Origin: Chrysaora quinquecirrha
Lineage: Eukaryota; Cnidaria; Scyphozoa; Semaeostomeae; Pelagiidae
Length of the DNA stretch: 64,000 bases
Assembly: GCA_014526335.1 (NCBI GenBank)
Contig: JACTAT010000039.1
Coordinates: 8,551,220 to 8,615,219, forward strand
Direction of reading: 5' to 3'
Shown: positions 10,662 to 21,309 of the stretch, one piece after another
Layout of the letters: each line of letters starts with the position of its first letter
How positions within the stretch are numbered: the stretch's first letter is position 1
Position numbers and translations under genes: made by a program
The notes under the pieces: generated by a model
Database searches by the model: none
Seen by the model: only the letters and a program-made list of their open reading frames with translations
Told to the model about the DNA's origin: nothing

Positions 10662-11063
10662 CACGCTTTTTTTTTATAAGGAACCACTTTATAAGGAACC
10701 TACATGTAGAAGGCCCGAAAATTTAAAGAACTTATACTACTAAAGAGAAAATCATTAAGGAACTTTTCAGTTGAGTGTTTTTATCACTGCAAATTATCCA
10801 GAATTAGAAAGCCGGTCCCATTCATTTGCAGTCAAAATCCACATAAATTGTACGTTAAGCATGTATCAAATGTTTCCTTGAGTAGTCCCGAGCTTAGCTC
10901 ACATGCAAGTGTCTCTCTATTATTGTTATGACCACTGTATGTGCAGTTAAAATTAAGGAACTATTAAGGAACTTTTTGAACTACGATTGTCTCAAAAGAG
11001 GTCCGAAAATAAGGAACTTTAACAACTAGGCCTTGAGGTAGGTTCCTTATAAAAAAAAGCGTG
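10662..11063 (-). mobile_element. Family A MITE, copy 2, inverted relative to copy 1
   Basis: The same element as at 10110-10512, in reverse orientation and 149 bp away. It is TA-flanked, starting TATACACGC and ending GCGTGTAT. The two copies form a large inverted pair able to fold into a 400-bp hairpin. Confidence 0.85.
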
Positions 11064-11311
11064 TATGCCATACAAAGCAGAGAATACAGACCAGATTGAG
11101 TTTCTCACGAATGGACCTACTAATGCTGTTAATTAGTCCTTATTTTGTGAGTTTCTTGGAAATTCGTCATAGCAACGTAGATTTGAATCAAATGATGATC
11201 TTGTGCAGCAGTAATTTTTTTGGTTTTTTCTAGTTTGGATAACCATGTCATGAAAAATTGAAGGCGCATTAGGAGAACCAGCCTTTGCCGGCCTTTGAAT
11301 TCTTTTGCTCA

Positions 11312-12373
11312 CTGTAGTTCTCTATTGGCAGTGGGCTTTTATTAGCAGCAGGCTTTTGTGTCATGAGGGCGTCTATAAGCATTATTAGCAGTAGGCTTGT
11401 ATTTGCAGTAGGCTCCTAGTAGCAGTAGGCTTCTATTCGCAGTAGGCTTCTATTTGCAGTAGGCTTCTATTTGTAGTAGGCTTCTATTTGCAGTAGGCTT
11501 CTGTGCGCTGTAGGCTTCTTTTTGCAGTAGGCTTCTATTTGCAGTAGGCCTCTATTCGCTGTAGGCTTCTGTGAGCAGTAGGCTTCTGTTAGCAGTAGGC
11601 TGCTGTTAGCAGTAGGCTTCTATTAGCAGTAGGCTTCTGTTAGCAGTAGGCTTCTGTTAACAGTAGGCTTCTGTTAGCAGTAGGCTTCTATTAGCAGTAG
11701 GCTGCTAATGTCCGTAGGCTTCTATTCGCTGTAACCCTCTATTCGCAGTAGTTTATTCGCAGTAGGCTTCTATTGGCAGTAGACACCTCTTGGCAGTAGG
11801 TTTCTATTCGCAGTAGGCTTCTATTAGCAATAGGCTTCTATTAGCAGTAGGCTTCTGTTAGCAGTAGGCTTCTATTAGCAGTAGGCTTCTGTTAGCAGTA
11901 GCATTCTATTAGTCGTAGGCTTCTATTAAAAGTAGGTTTCTATTAGCAGTAGGCTTCTATTAACAGTAGGCTTCTGCTAGAGGTAGGCTTCTGTTAGCAG
12001 TAGGCTTCTATTAGCAGTAGGCTTCTATTAGCAGTAGCCTTCTATTAGCAGTAGGCTTCTGTTAGCAGTAGGCTTCTATTAGCAGTAGGCTTCTGTTAGC
12101 AGTAGGCTTCTGTTAGCAGTAGGCTTCTGTTAGCAGTAGGCTTCTATTAGCAGTAGGCTTCTGTTAGCAGTAGCCTTCTATTAGTCGTAGGCTTCTATTC
12201 GCAGTAACCTTCTATTTGCAGTAGTTTATTCGCAGTAGGCTTCTATTAGCAGTTGGCTTCTATAAGCAGTAGGCTTCTATTAGCAGTAGTCTTCTATTCG
12301 CAGTACAGTTGACTCTTATTGGCAGTAGGCGTCTATTAGCAAAAGGCCCTATTAGCAGCCGTTGGCTTTTGTT
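11312..12373. repeat. About 1-kb minisatellite of a 17-bp unit
   Basis: Roughly 60 head-to-tail copies of a 17-bp unit, consensus TTCTATTAGCAGTAGGC, with point variants (TTCTGTTAGC, TTCTATTCGC, TTCTATTTGC) and a few broken units around 11700-11770 and 12180-12240. Variants cluster in runs, as expected from local duplication of subarrays. The edges are degenerate. There are no spacers, so it is not a CRISPR. No open reading frame spans it. Confidence 0.92.
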
Positions 12374-13206
12374 AACTCTGCACTTGTTATTCGGTTTCCA
12401 TTAGAAATACACTTCCATTTATGAGAAGGCTTTTTTACAAAAAGGCGCAATTTCCGTGGGTTTCTATTAGCATAACAGTTAACAGTAGGCTTCTCTGAGA
12501 ATTTGTCTTGAAATGTACGTTACAAGCAGCCACGCTTAGCATGTTTCTGCTAGTTAAAGGTTGCTAGGGGGACTTCTAGCTGTTTGAAGTCGCTTCTTTT
12601 TGCCTATTAGGACGATAGGCTGCTGGTATCCCTTGAAAATGATCGACATTTTTAGACAAGTTGTGCAAGACGACAATCATATCTGTTGTTTTTGAGATTT
12701 CGATTTTGTGCAGGTCATTTTGCATGATCGGATCGATGCTTAAAGTCAATCACTATGGCAGGGTTAATGATTAAAATCACATCCTTCAAACAGCTGCTTC
12801 TCGCATTTATCTTTCTAATGATCAACTCACTTTCATGATAACCAGATGCGTGTAGCATTTTGTCACATGCTTTCGCCATATTTTTCACTGACGCAGTATA
12901 TTTCATGCAGACGTTGGTTGCTATTTCTTCAAGCTCTGCTCTCGGTAATCTATGAAGTTTTTTATGAAGTAATTTATAAAGTTAGAATTTATGAAATTAG
13001 AATTTTTATAATTATGGCTGACAATTTGTCGTCCTGAGTTCTACGAGTCAAGTTACTCATAATTCAGACATTTTGAGCAACTTTGAGGGCTTGCTTTGAC
13101 TTAAGTTGCTGGTTTAGAGTAGGATGACGCGAATCTGATAAGTTTGGCTGTCAATTGGTAGCGAAGAAGTCTAAAATTTTTGTTTAAGCTAGTCACAGTT
13201 GCATTG
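12374..13206. other. Intergenic stretch without a recognised gene
   Basis: AT-rich sequence with a degenerate TTATGAAGT/TTATAAAGTTAGAAT repeat near 12945-13010. Short open frames here have no recognisable motifs. Confidence 0.4.
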
Positions 13207-13214
13207 TACTACAC

Positions 13215-13350
13215 CGAGGTGCGATTCCCTCCTAATCTCGTACAATTTTGCTTGAAATCCTATTGTTTTCATGGAAATCCGTTGGAAACCCTTTTGTTTA
13301 ATAGAAATTCGTACGCCTTTTTTGAAGTGAGGGAGTGAAATGCCCCCTTT
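13215..13350 (-). mobile_element. 136-bp MITE (family C), copy a
   Basis: The termini are CGAGGTGCGATTCCC and AAATGCCCCCTTT, and the flanking direct repeat TACTACAC (13207-13214 and 13351-13358) is perfect. An 8-bp target duplication fits hAT-like transposition. It matches copies at 15555, 23667 and 30722, in reverse orientation. Confidence 0.8.
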
Positions 13351-13372
13351 TACTACACTTCTTTCAGCTGTA

Positions 13373-13774
13373 CACCCTTTTTTTTATAAGGAACCTACCT
13401 CAAGGCCTAGTTTTTAAAGTTCCTTATTTTTGAGCCACTTTTGAGGCAATTGTAGTTCCAAAAGTTCCTTAATAGTTCCTTAATTTTAACTGCACATACA
13501 GTGGTCTTAACAATAAAAGAGAGACATTTGCATGTGAGCAAAGCTCCAGAATACTCAAAGAAACATTGGATACATGCTTAACGTACAATTTATGTGATTT
13601 TCCACTGCAAATGAATGGAACCGGCTTTCTAATTCTTGATTATTTGCAGTGATAAAAGTATTCAACATTCAAAAGTTCCTTAATAATTTTCTCTCTAGTA
13701 GTATAAGTTCTTTAATTTTTCGGGCCTTCTACATGTAGGTTCCTTATAAAGTGGTTTCTTATAAAAAAAGCGTG
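13373..13774 (+). mobile_element. Family A MITE, copy 3
   Basis: 402 bp with TA at both flanks (13371-13372, 13775-13776), starting CACCC plus a T-run and ending GCGTG. It aligns over its whole length with copies 1 and 2. Confidence 0.85.
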
Positions 13775-13776
13775 TA

Positions 13777-14152
13777 CTTGACTCATGAATAGCCTGATCT
13801 TTTTAATGTACATCAATATTAATGGCATTGTTTGCGCTGTACATATATCCTAGCAACCTTCAACACTAAACACATCAAAGAATCAAAGTACGAACTTATA
13901 AGACATCAGCATTGTACGCATATGTTAAAGAAACTAAAGTGACAACCACGCAAACACAGTGTGGCAGATAGCAGTCGATTTGCGTACATCCTTGAGCTGA
14001 AAAACAGCGGTGCACACGTGGGGGTGGCGCTTGAAATGATATGTTTTCTGTATAAGAAAAAAATCTCGTAATTTTTAAAGAATAAGCGATAATTTCATAG
14101 TTTTCAGTTGAGACATGATCAAAGACTCCTAATTCAAGATATTTTGTCAATT
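13777..14152. other. Spacer between family A copies
   Basis: No gene, RNA or repeat recognised. Confidence 0.4.
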
Positions 14153-14212
14153 ACACGCTTTTTTAAAAAACCTAGCTCAAGGCCTATTTCTTAAAGGTCC
14201 TTATTCAATTGT

Positions 14213-15446
14213 ATAGGTCTAAAGGCGTGTTCTTCTTAACCTCCAAAACCTTCCAAATTTTGAAAACAGAAAGCTTCCAAAGGAAAAGAAACGAATTTTG
14301 GAAATCTAAGACTTTCGCGCCAAAATTCTTGCTTGCCTCTTCCCCAGACCCATTCGTGGAACGTATAATAATAATAATAATAATAATAAATTTATTTTAA
14401 GTTGGCTTTACATAGCTGAAGACATTAATTAAAAGTTATAGCTAATTTACGCCAACTATTTAAAAAATACTGATCTAAAATACTAGATAAAATCCTTTAA
14501 AACTTATATACATGTGATAAAATTTTTAGCTTAAAATGTGATAAAATGTCATAAAATCGATCAAAACTTATTGATAAAAACATGAAACATAATCATTCTA
14601 TAAGAACCCAAGATTTTGGATGAAAGGCCGACATATTTTGCAGAAGCATTCCTCTCCATTCCAATTTTTTATTCTGGATCTGAAATCTCGAATTGATTCA
14701 GCATTTCTAGTATCTCGAGGAAGGGAGAGCCAAAGTTGAGGTCCTCTGTATCTAATAGTCTCGGACCCAAAATTACAGTTTTTATCCTAGGTATTTCGAA
14801 TTCATTATTATTTCTAAGGCTATACATATTTTCTCGCTCCCTAAAGATCTCTTTAATGAATGTGGGGTTTATATTTTTGTGTGTTTTGAACATTTCAGTC
14901 ATTAGAGTTTGTAAATTCTTGGCATGTATAGTGACTGAATTATCCCTTTCTAATAAACATTCAAAACTAGAAACAAAATCCTTATAAGCAATTCTTAAGG
15001 CCCTTTCATGTATTTTATTAATTTTAGAATTTAAATGCTTGCTATGGAACATCCAAGCCAGTGGACAGTATTGAAACTGGCTCATTACGAAGGCTCTCAT
15101 TAAAATTCGCAGCTTGTTGGAATCCATGTATGCAGAGAGACGGGAGAGTGCAAAAAGCTTGTTTCCAGCCTTCTTACATAGCTTATTAATATGCGTCTCA
15201 TAAGTTAGTTTGTGATCGATTATTACTCCGTATCCTAGCAACTGGTAAAATGGAACGGAAGTCTCTTTCGAAAGTTGAACTGTGAGTCTTTCGAAAGTCT
15301 CGGAAACCTTCTGTTTTTGATTATAGAAGGTTTTGGAGAGCTCCGAATCCTGCCGTTTTCAGAAGAATGGCTTCGAAAAAGAACAAATTCTGAAAAAATA
15401 AGGCTACCACAAAAAGAATTGGTTATGGTTTAGTAAAACACGCCCT
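14213..15446. mobile_element. Family B MITE carrying a LINE insertion
   Basis: Inverted termini TAAAGGCGTGTTCTTCTTAA and TTTAGTAAAACACGCCCTA bound the element. Its interior words GCGCCAAAATTCTTGCTTGC, CTCTTCCCCAGACCC and CTTTCGAAAGTCTCGGAAAC recur uninterrupted at about 25960-26145. In this copy the LINE splits the element after GTGGAACGTA. The borders are approximate. Confidence 0.65.
14365..15243 (-). pseudogene. 5'-truncated non-LTR retrotransposon, reverse transcriptase C-terminal part
   Basis: The minus strand holds 190 codons (15241-14669) without a stop. They resemble the RT thumb/connection region of Jockey/CR1-like LINEs: LGYGVIIDHKLTYETHI, then SQFQYCPLAW (family QFxYCxxxW), then INKIHERALRIAY. 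Downstream on that strand is a short 3' UTR ending in an (ATT)n microsatellite at 14365-14393, the usual tail of some LINE clades. The catalytic YADD core is absent, so this is a dead 5'-truncated copy. It sits inside a family B MITE. Confidence 0.85.
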
Positions 15447-15554
15447 AAAAGTTCCTAGCTTCTTGATTTTAACTGCATTTTCAGTGTCCTGACTATTACA
15501 CAGACACATGTCAACTACTGAAGGCAAGCATTTGATGCTACGGGAAAATCATAC

Positions 15555-15688
15555 CGAGGGGCATTTCACTCTGCAAAAAGGCGTACGAGATTTCCATTGA
15601 AACAAAAGGACTCTCAATGGATTTCCGAGAAAACAATAGGACTTCCAGCAAAGGTGTAGGAGATTTTCAAGGAGTGAATTGCCCCTCG
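15555..15688 (+). mobile_element. Family C MITE, copy b
   Basis: 134 bp starting CGAGGGGCATTTCACTC and ending GAATTGCCCCTCG. Flanking octamers AATCATAC and AATCACAC differ by one base. It is inserted in family A copy 4. Confidence 0.8.
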
Positions 15689-15869
15689 AATCACACAATT
15701 TATGTGATTTTCGACTGCAAATGAATTGAACTGGCTTGATTGTTTTGCAATGATATTTCAACGTTTAAAAGTGCCTAAGCGATTTTCTCCTTCGTAGTAG
15801 AAGTTCTTTAAATTTTCAGGCCTTCTACATGTAGGTTCCTTATAAAATAGTTCTTTATAAAAAAAGCGT

Positions 15870-16348
15870 ATGATTTTAAAGAAAAATTCGATAAGAGTAT
15901 CGAAGTTGAATTTTGCTTGCGAATAAAGCTACAGACGTAAATAAGGACCATTTGAGCCTGAGATAAAAGAATATGATAACGCGATAACGCAATGAAAAGA
16001 TTTTTTGATATAAACAAAATGAAAGCTTTCCTGAAATGACTGGAAAGCATATGAGAAATTACAACATTAGTTAGGCCAGATTTTCAGGTTCTTATAAAAC
16101 GGTGTTCAGAACACTGTGTTCTGTAGATGTGAATAGTCCTTCGAAGGAGACGAATTTCTTGGCGTCATGACGCTGCCTAAGATGGTTGCAAACTCCGGCT
16201 GTTGGCCATTTCAGAAACAAATTATACTGATACTACATGTTGATGAGAATTTTTGTCATTTTCCGCAGGACTTTCAAGTGAACGGCCTTAGTGATTCCAT
16301 AGGAAAATTTCTGCTGTTTTGGATAAGGCCCAGAAGAAGATTACAAAA
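15870..16348. other. Upstream region of the G-alpha gene
   Basis: The probable promoter and 5' UTR of the following gene. An in-frame ATG ten codons upstream of the chosen start lies at 16319. No clear regulatory motif was identified. Confidence 0.35.
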
Positions 16349-17416
16349 ATGGGTTGTCCTCTGAGTGTTCAAATGGGAAAACCTGAATCATTTCAGAATG
16401 CGGTGATGATAAACTCAGTGAACGCTTCGCACCCGCGGATCAGGACAAAACTGATCGTCCTCGGTACATCAAACTCTGGAAAATCCACACTTCTTCGCCA
16501 GTTTCAGATCATAAACACCGCAGGATTCAGCACGGCAGAGCGGAAATCTTATGTGCCGTTGATCGTCAATAATATAGTAAAATCGCTGGAATTCATTTTG
16601 CGGAAAGCCGCTCTGTCAAGGACGGTTTTTGAGAACGAAAGAATTGACGCGGCTGCGAAAGAGTTTCTTGAACTGTATACTGAAGAACGGTCTGTTAATA
16701 TTGACATAAACGCGAGGCTAATGGATCTGGCTTTAATTTTATGGGAAAATGGCACAGTTCGAGATCTTTTCGAAGAGTACAAAGATGAATTTGAAAACGG
16801 CGACACGCTGGCGTGTTTGTTTGATAGCATGGCGCGGATTTCCCGGCCGGACTATCTACCAACAAATCAAGATATTCTTCATTGCCGAATGCGCTCAACT
16901 GGCATCAAAACACTGCATTTTGACTTTGATGACATGCCGATAGAAATGATAGATGTCGGCGGGCAAAGATCGGAGCGGCGAAAGTGGATTCATCATTTCG
17001 ATAACGTTGAAGTCGTCCTCTTCTGCGTTTCGGCTAATGAATATAACATGATGCTCAGAGAAGATCCTAGTAAAAACGCAATGGAAGAAAGTCTGGATAT
17101 GTTCAAATCTATCATCAATTCAATGTGGTTCATGAATAAACCAATTATCCTATTCCTCAATAAAACCGACTTATTAGAACGTAAGATCAAACACTCGTGT
17201 ATCAAAGACTATTTCCCAGATTTCACTGGCGACCCATCTCAATATGGTGATGTTTCTAACTACATTAAGTATAAGTTTCTCAACTGCGATCGGCAGAAAG
17301 CAAGGCAGATTTACGCTTTTAACACGTGTGCAACAGATACGAGCAACATCGATCGAATATCAAAAATATGTTTCCACATGGTGTTCAAAAGAACATTACT
17401 AGACTTAGGACTGTGA
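16349..17416 (+). CDS. Divergent heterotrimeric G-protein alpha subunit, intronless
   Basis: A single exon. I chose the start at 16349 because it yields MGCPLS, with Gly2 and Ser6 for N-myristoylation and Cys3 for palmitoylation; an upstream in-frame ATG at 16319 would bury this signal. The product is 355 aa, normal for the family. The P-loop at residues 39-47 reads GTSNSGKST, where almost all G-alphas have GAGESGKST. Switch I has the arginine finger (Arg180 in CRMRSTGI), switch II is intact (DVGGQRSERRKW, catalytic Gln206), and NKTD (271-274) and TCAT (326-329) bind guanine. The C-terminus LLDLGL lacks the Cys at -4 that pertussis toxin modifies in Gi/o. Overall it is closest to the Gi/o type but divergent. 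It should couple membrane receptors to effectors; the receptor is unknown. Confidence 0.93.
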   Translation: MGCPLSVQMGKPESFQNAVMINSVNASHPRIRTKLIVLGTSNSGKSTLLRQFQIINTAGFSTAERKSYVPLIVNNIVKSLEFILRKAALSRTVFENERIDAAAKEFLELYTEERSVNIDINARLMDLALILWENGTVRDLFEEYKDEFENGDTLACLFDSMARISRPDYLPTNQDILHCRMRSTGIKTLHFDFDDMPIEMIDVGGQRSERRKWIHHFDNVEVVLFCVSANEYNMMLREDPSKNAMEESLDMFKSIINSMWFMNKPIILFLNKTDLLERKIKHSCIKDYFPDFTGDPSQYGDVSNYIKYKFLNCDRQKARQIYAFNTCATDTSNIDRISKICFHMVFKRTLLDLGL

Positions 17417-18612
17417 GAAGCTTTGCATATATTATTGATTTTTAAGCTTGATTTCGCCATATGCTCTTGGCTATTCTCACAATGCTTTCACTGTTCACTG
17501 TTCACAGCGCCAAAACCAGCTGACGGACATCTTGTGAGAATTTCTCAGCAATCAACCGAGTCTTCCTTCGTTCCCGGGGGGGGGGGGGTACTCCCTTATG
17601 TAGGCTCGCAGTTACGAGTCCCTTACATGGGGGGGTTCTTCAAAAGTTATCTATATTTGGGTCCAATTTATGCCAAAAATACCTTACAAGTGGGTATAGA
17701 GTCGAATTCCCTTAACATTTGGTACACAAAATGCATACTAAAAAAATAAAACTGGCTGGCTGAATGTGTAAAACAATACTTAAAAGGTGGGTTTGTTTGT
17801 TAAAACTCGGGGGCACATCTCTGTACATTACAGGGTCAAACTTATCCTTCAATATCATTAGGGCACTTCGAAAATTTGTCTATTAGCTAGTAACAATGTA
17901 CAGATGTAGGATGATGTAGGTAACTAATAAACTTTGCAACTGTTAATACGGACGGGTTATTTATGAGCGACTCAAATTTTAATGAGTCATTCTCTGCTAA
18001 CAAGTTGCTGTGAATATTGAAATATTACTTAAATTTGAATGTCAGAGGAGAAAAATAAACAGTAGCTTTATGAAAAGCATTTTGCGGTTTTTGTTAAAGA
18101 AGAATGCCTAATGATGCATGCGCACGGTGCGTTCTTTTAGATTTCTTGGGGGTCGTATAGGGGGTGGGGTTACATGTTCCCCTGTCCTCTTCAGGAAACC
18201 CCCTTCCCTGGAGTTTTGTAGGATTATTTTTCAGATTGCACGAAGTCTCCGTTTTTCCAGAGAGTTGTCCAAAAGAACGAGCTTTCGATCTCTCGGAAGT
18301 CTCCCGAAAAAGGAAGAAAAGGTCCCAGCCTTAGTTTGGCTACTTACTGAAGCAATGCGGTTCGAAAACTGGTTTCCCCTAGAAGACCCCAGTACGTTGG
18401 CGCTGCCTGCAACTGCGATGCGACAGTGGCGAGTGGCGATAATGGTAAGGTGCATAATGAGCTGCAAGGTTCTAAGAATTCAATTCAATTTTAGACGATT
18501 TTGAAAAATGCACCAAAGAGAGGCAGAGGCTTCCATTTTGGAAGCGAGACTGGAGCTAGGCCACTTTAGTTACACTTCTATTTGGTTCTTCAGTTGGTGC
18601 TAAAGATTTTGT
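17417..18612. other. Intergenic region with a G-run repeat (about 17574-17830)
   Basis: After the G-alpha stop there is an imperfect dispersed repeat that begins with a G homopolymer and TACTCCCTTATG (17576 onward) and contains GGGTATAGAGTCGAATTCCC. Related G-run/TACT stretches lie at 8058-8230 and 25195-25500. The rest up to cyclin H shows no gene; the last part is its promoter and 5' UTR. Confidence 0.45.
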
Positions 18613-19572
18613 ATGCTTTTCAAAATGCTAAGTGAAAGTACTCAAAGTCAGTTTTGGACTTTTGCTTCGAAAGAGCAATTAGCAAAGCATAAAGAGCAGG
18701 CATGGCAAAAATATGCGGACCAAATATCCGAAGATTTTAATGAAGATCAGCTTCTGAACTTCAATGAACAGCAACAAATTTTAGACTATTATGGCAGTGT
18801 CATAATTCAACTTTGCAACCAATTTCAACCTAGACCACCACCGTCTGTGTTTGCTACAGCCTTAATGTATTTCAAAAGGTTTTATATTAACACATCACCT
18901 ATGGAATACCACCCCAAAGAATTAGTTTATCTGTGTATTTATTTAGCTGCAAAAGTTGACGAATATAATGTCTCTATTGGACAGTTTATTCAGCAACTTG
19001 CACCAACATACCAGAATGTTTCTGATTTCATCATCTCAAATGAGCTTCTTTTAATGCAGAAATTGCATTTCCATTTAACAGTGCACAATGCTTACAGACC
19101 AATGGAAGGGTTTTTAGTTGACATAAAGACAAGATTTCAAGAGCTTGAAAACCCTGAACAATATAGACCAGAGGCTGAGAGGTTTATAACAAAATCGTTA
19201 ATTGCAGATACTTTTTTGATGTTTTCACCAAGTCAAATTGCCCTTGCAGCACTGCAGTATAGCATAGGCAGTACTCTAGAGCAATATGTTATTAAGGTTT
19301 TCGGCCAGAATGAAAATACAGAGAAGTTATTTTTGAAGATGCAAGCAATTATTGATATGGTGAATGATTTTCAACTCCCAGATAAAGAGGCTCTTACAGC
19401 TGTAAAACTGAAACTGTCAATTTGCAGAAATCAAGAGCATAATCCCCTTAGTGAACTTTACAAAGCAAAAGAAATCATGGATAGAAACCGTAAGGAAGAA
19501 ATGAAAATGAAAAAATATGAACAGACGATGCAGGAAAAGGATGATGATGATGAAGAAAGCATTTTGGTATAG
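18613..19572 (+). CDS. CCNH: Cyclin H, regulatory subunit of the CDK-activating kinase / TFIIH
   Basis: A single exon of 319 codons (human 323 aa). The N-terminus SQFWTFASKEQLAKHKEQA matches the N-terminal helix of cyclin H (family HWTFSSEEQLARLR). The first cyclin fold covers about residues 55-155 (RPPPSVFATALMYFKRFYIN, then CIYLAAKVDEYNVS). The second follows (FITKSLIADTFLMFSPSQIA), and the C-terminus is the charged cyclin H helix ending in an acidic DDDDEE stretch. It binds CDK7 and MAT1 and drives phosphorylation of CDK T-loops and of the RNA polymerase II tail. The true start may be the second Met (18625), which gives MLSESTQSQFWTF. The absence of introns is unusual beside the intron-rich genes nearby. 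Confidence 0.95.
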   Translation: MLFKMLSESTQSQFWTFASKEQLAKHKEQAWQKYADQISEDFNEDQLLNFNEQQQILDYYGSVIIQLCNQFQPRPPPSVFATALMYFKRFYINTSPMEYHPKELVYLCIYLAAKVDEYNVSIGQFIQQLAPTYQNVSDFIISNELLLMQKLHFHLTVHNAYRPMEGFLVDIKTRFQELENPEQYRPEAERFITKSLIADTFLMFSPSQIALAALQYSIGSTLEQYVIKVFGQNENTEKLFLKMQAIIDMVNDFQLPDKEALTAVKLKLSICRNQEHNPLSELYKAKEIMDRNRKEEMKMKKYEQTMQEKDDDDEESILV

Positions 19573-21309
19573 CCAAAGTCACTACTGGTATTTCTGTTTA
19601 TTTTCCAGTTAACCTGGCTATTTGGGACAAGCTGGTAAGGATTTTATTGTGTTACATACAACAGGTCTGATAATTATCGTGACATGAAGAAGCTATCAAC
19701 AAATGGCTATTCTTTGTTTTCAGCTCAGATGTAGCTGCAAGCTTTAGTTTTGCATCTGCACCCATTTGCAGGCCCGTCGAAAGCAAGAGGGCTGGGGCTA
19801 GAGCCCCCAATAATTTTGAAAACAAAAGTATGATATCATCAGCCATTACATCATCAAATGCATTCTAATTATTAAGCTCTTACCCCCCCCCCCTCTCCAA
19901 TTTGAGATTCCTTACGATCCACTTGCTTTGTCACAGCGCAGCGTTTTATTGTTTGTCTTAAGTTGTGGCTCAACTAGGAGACATGTCGTGCTCGAAATTA
20001 TATTCGGCATGTCTCCCAGAGTGGCTAAACATCCGAGTAACAAGTGAGCAACATGTCCCCCGAGTCATTTGCATGTCTTGGAGACAAGAAATGTTTCTGT
20101 TGTCTCCCAGCAACATTTGCGTGTCTCTTGCTACAAATTTGGTCGCGAGCTACAAAGTTTCCGAAGTGGCTAAACTGGGAGACATCAAGGGGACATGTAT
20201 GTGTGGGACGTGTATGACATGTCTCCTGGTTTAGCCAGGCCTTTACAATAAAGAGCGTTGTTGTCTTGATATCATGGCTGCAAATTTTGTGGTAATTGTA
20301 ATCTAAAGGACTACAACAGCCCTAGGTTTCTTCTAATCTCTTGCCTCTGGATACGGGTCTGGATATTCCTTTAAAGTCTTTATTCCTAGAAGTCAGTTGC
20401 GTATGGAACGGCTCCCGAATGGTTGGGGTCGTCCTGTTTTCCGTTACCGTTTTGAAGTGAAAACATTTTTTCAAAATCTTTGAGAGAAAATTATAGTTGC
20501 TGAATTTATTTCTGTTTGCATGTATTTCAACTCATAAGTGACAAAAGCAGGTAACTGCACTACTGCACCGTTGGGCCCCTGTATGCATCTGTAGTTTTGT
20601 TGATCTACATAAATGGGATTTTTTGGAGGATTTCTAGCCAAAAAACGATTTTTCAAAAGATCACAGACTGAATACAGTAGGCTGCTAACAGATTCGACGT
20701 GGATGGGCAGATTCTTTCGTTAATTATTTTTTGAGTTTTTTTTTAACTCAATCCCATTTAATGGTTTAATCTCTTCCACCTTGCCTTTGGTTTATTATTT
20801 TGCAATAAACATACTAATCATATCATGCCCTTATAGTCACTGAGACTTCAGCTTGACTATATTCAGCGGCGCTGCAGTAAACAAGAAATCAGTCTGCCAA
20901 ACAAACCTACTAAAGCCACCAAACAAAAGTTAATCCTCATGATTTCGGTGCATCCTATTTTGAGCCGCCGCTCTTTGACTGTTTGATCTCTGTTCCGATT
21001 TGAAAGGCGCCATGAATCAACAGCTAACGGTTAAGTCAGGTGTCCAGCATGTCACAATGTGCTTTCATAAAGGTCCTAACAATATAGCACGTTTTCAGAC
21101 TTCAAAGTGTGAAATCTTTAACGATGGCCATTCAGTCCATAATTTTAGTATTAAATTGACGAGTTTAAAGCTATTATGTCTGACAAACGATGTAGTTAGC
21201 TATTCATGTGGGTGCGAGTGGGTTTCTACTGCGAAATTTAATGGGACTATTGCTCAATTCTTTGATCGTAAAAGGTGCTTAAAGAACGTCTTTAAAATTT
21301 ATATTTCAT
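19573..21309. other. Intergenic region between cyclin H and the F-box/LRR gene
   Basis: Holds a fragment resembling hAT left ends at about 19769 (CAGGCCCGTCGAAAGCAAG), a C-run at 19884-19893 and dispersed repeat E at 19966-20245. Short open frames just before the next gene (from 21000) have no recognisable motif and are probably 5' UTR. Confidence 0.45.
19966..20245. repeat. Dispersed repeat E, copy 2 (most complete)
   Basis: 280 bp starting GGCTCAACTAGGAGACATGT and ending ACATGTCTCCTGGTTTAGCC. The ends are imperfect inverted repeats built on GGAGACATGT / ACATGTCTCC. The internal phrase GTGGCTAAACTGGGAGACAT repeats the same words. Related copies lie at 7247-7412 and 56826-57015. It encodes nothing and is a probable MITE. 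Confidence 0.65.

Larger units (their letters stand above)
14154..15869 (+). mobile_element. Family A MITE, copy 4, split by nested insertions
   Basis: The left end (CACGC, T-run, then CTCAAGGCC) is at 14154-14212 and the right end (TTCTACATGTAGGTTCCTT through AAAAAAAGCG) reaches 15869. Between them sit a second MITE (family B, about 14213-15446), a LINE fragment inside that MITE, and a family C MITE at 15555-15688. The interrupted sequence of family A resumes after each insertion, which shows the order of events. Confidence 0.8.

Noticed and set aside
11312..12373. CRISPR-like regularly repeated array
   Set aside because: Units are 17 bp and directly adjacent with no spacers, in an animal genome; it is a minisatellite.
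16549..16830. Antisense open frames within the G-alpha and F-box/LRR genes
   Set aside because: They are shadows of well-supported plus-strand coding sequence and have no motifs of their own.
18118..18504. A 128-codon frame upstream of cyclin H
   Set aside because: No motif, biased composition from repeats, and the opposite strand is equally open.
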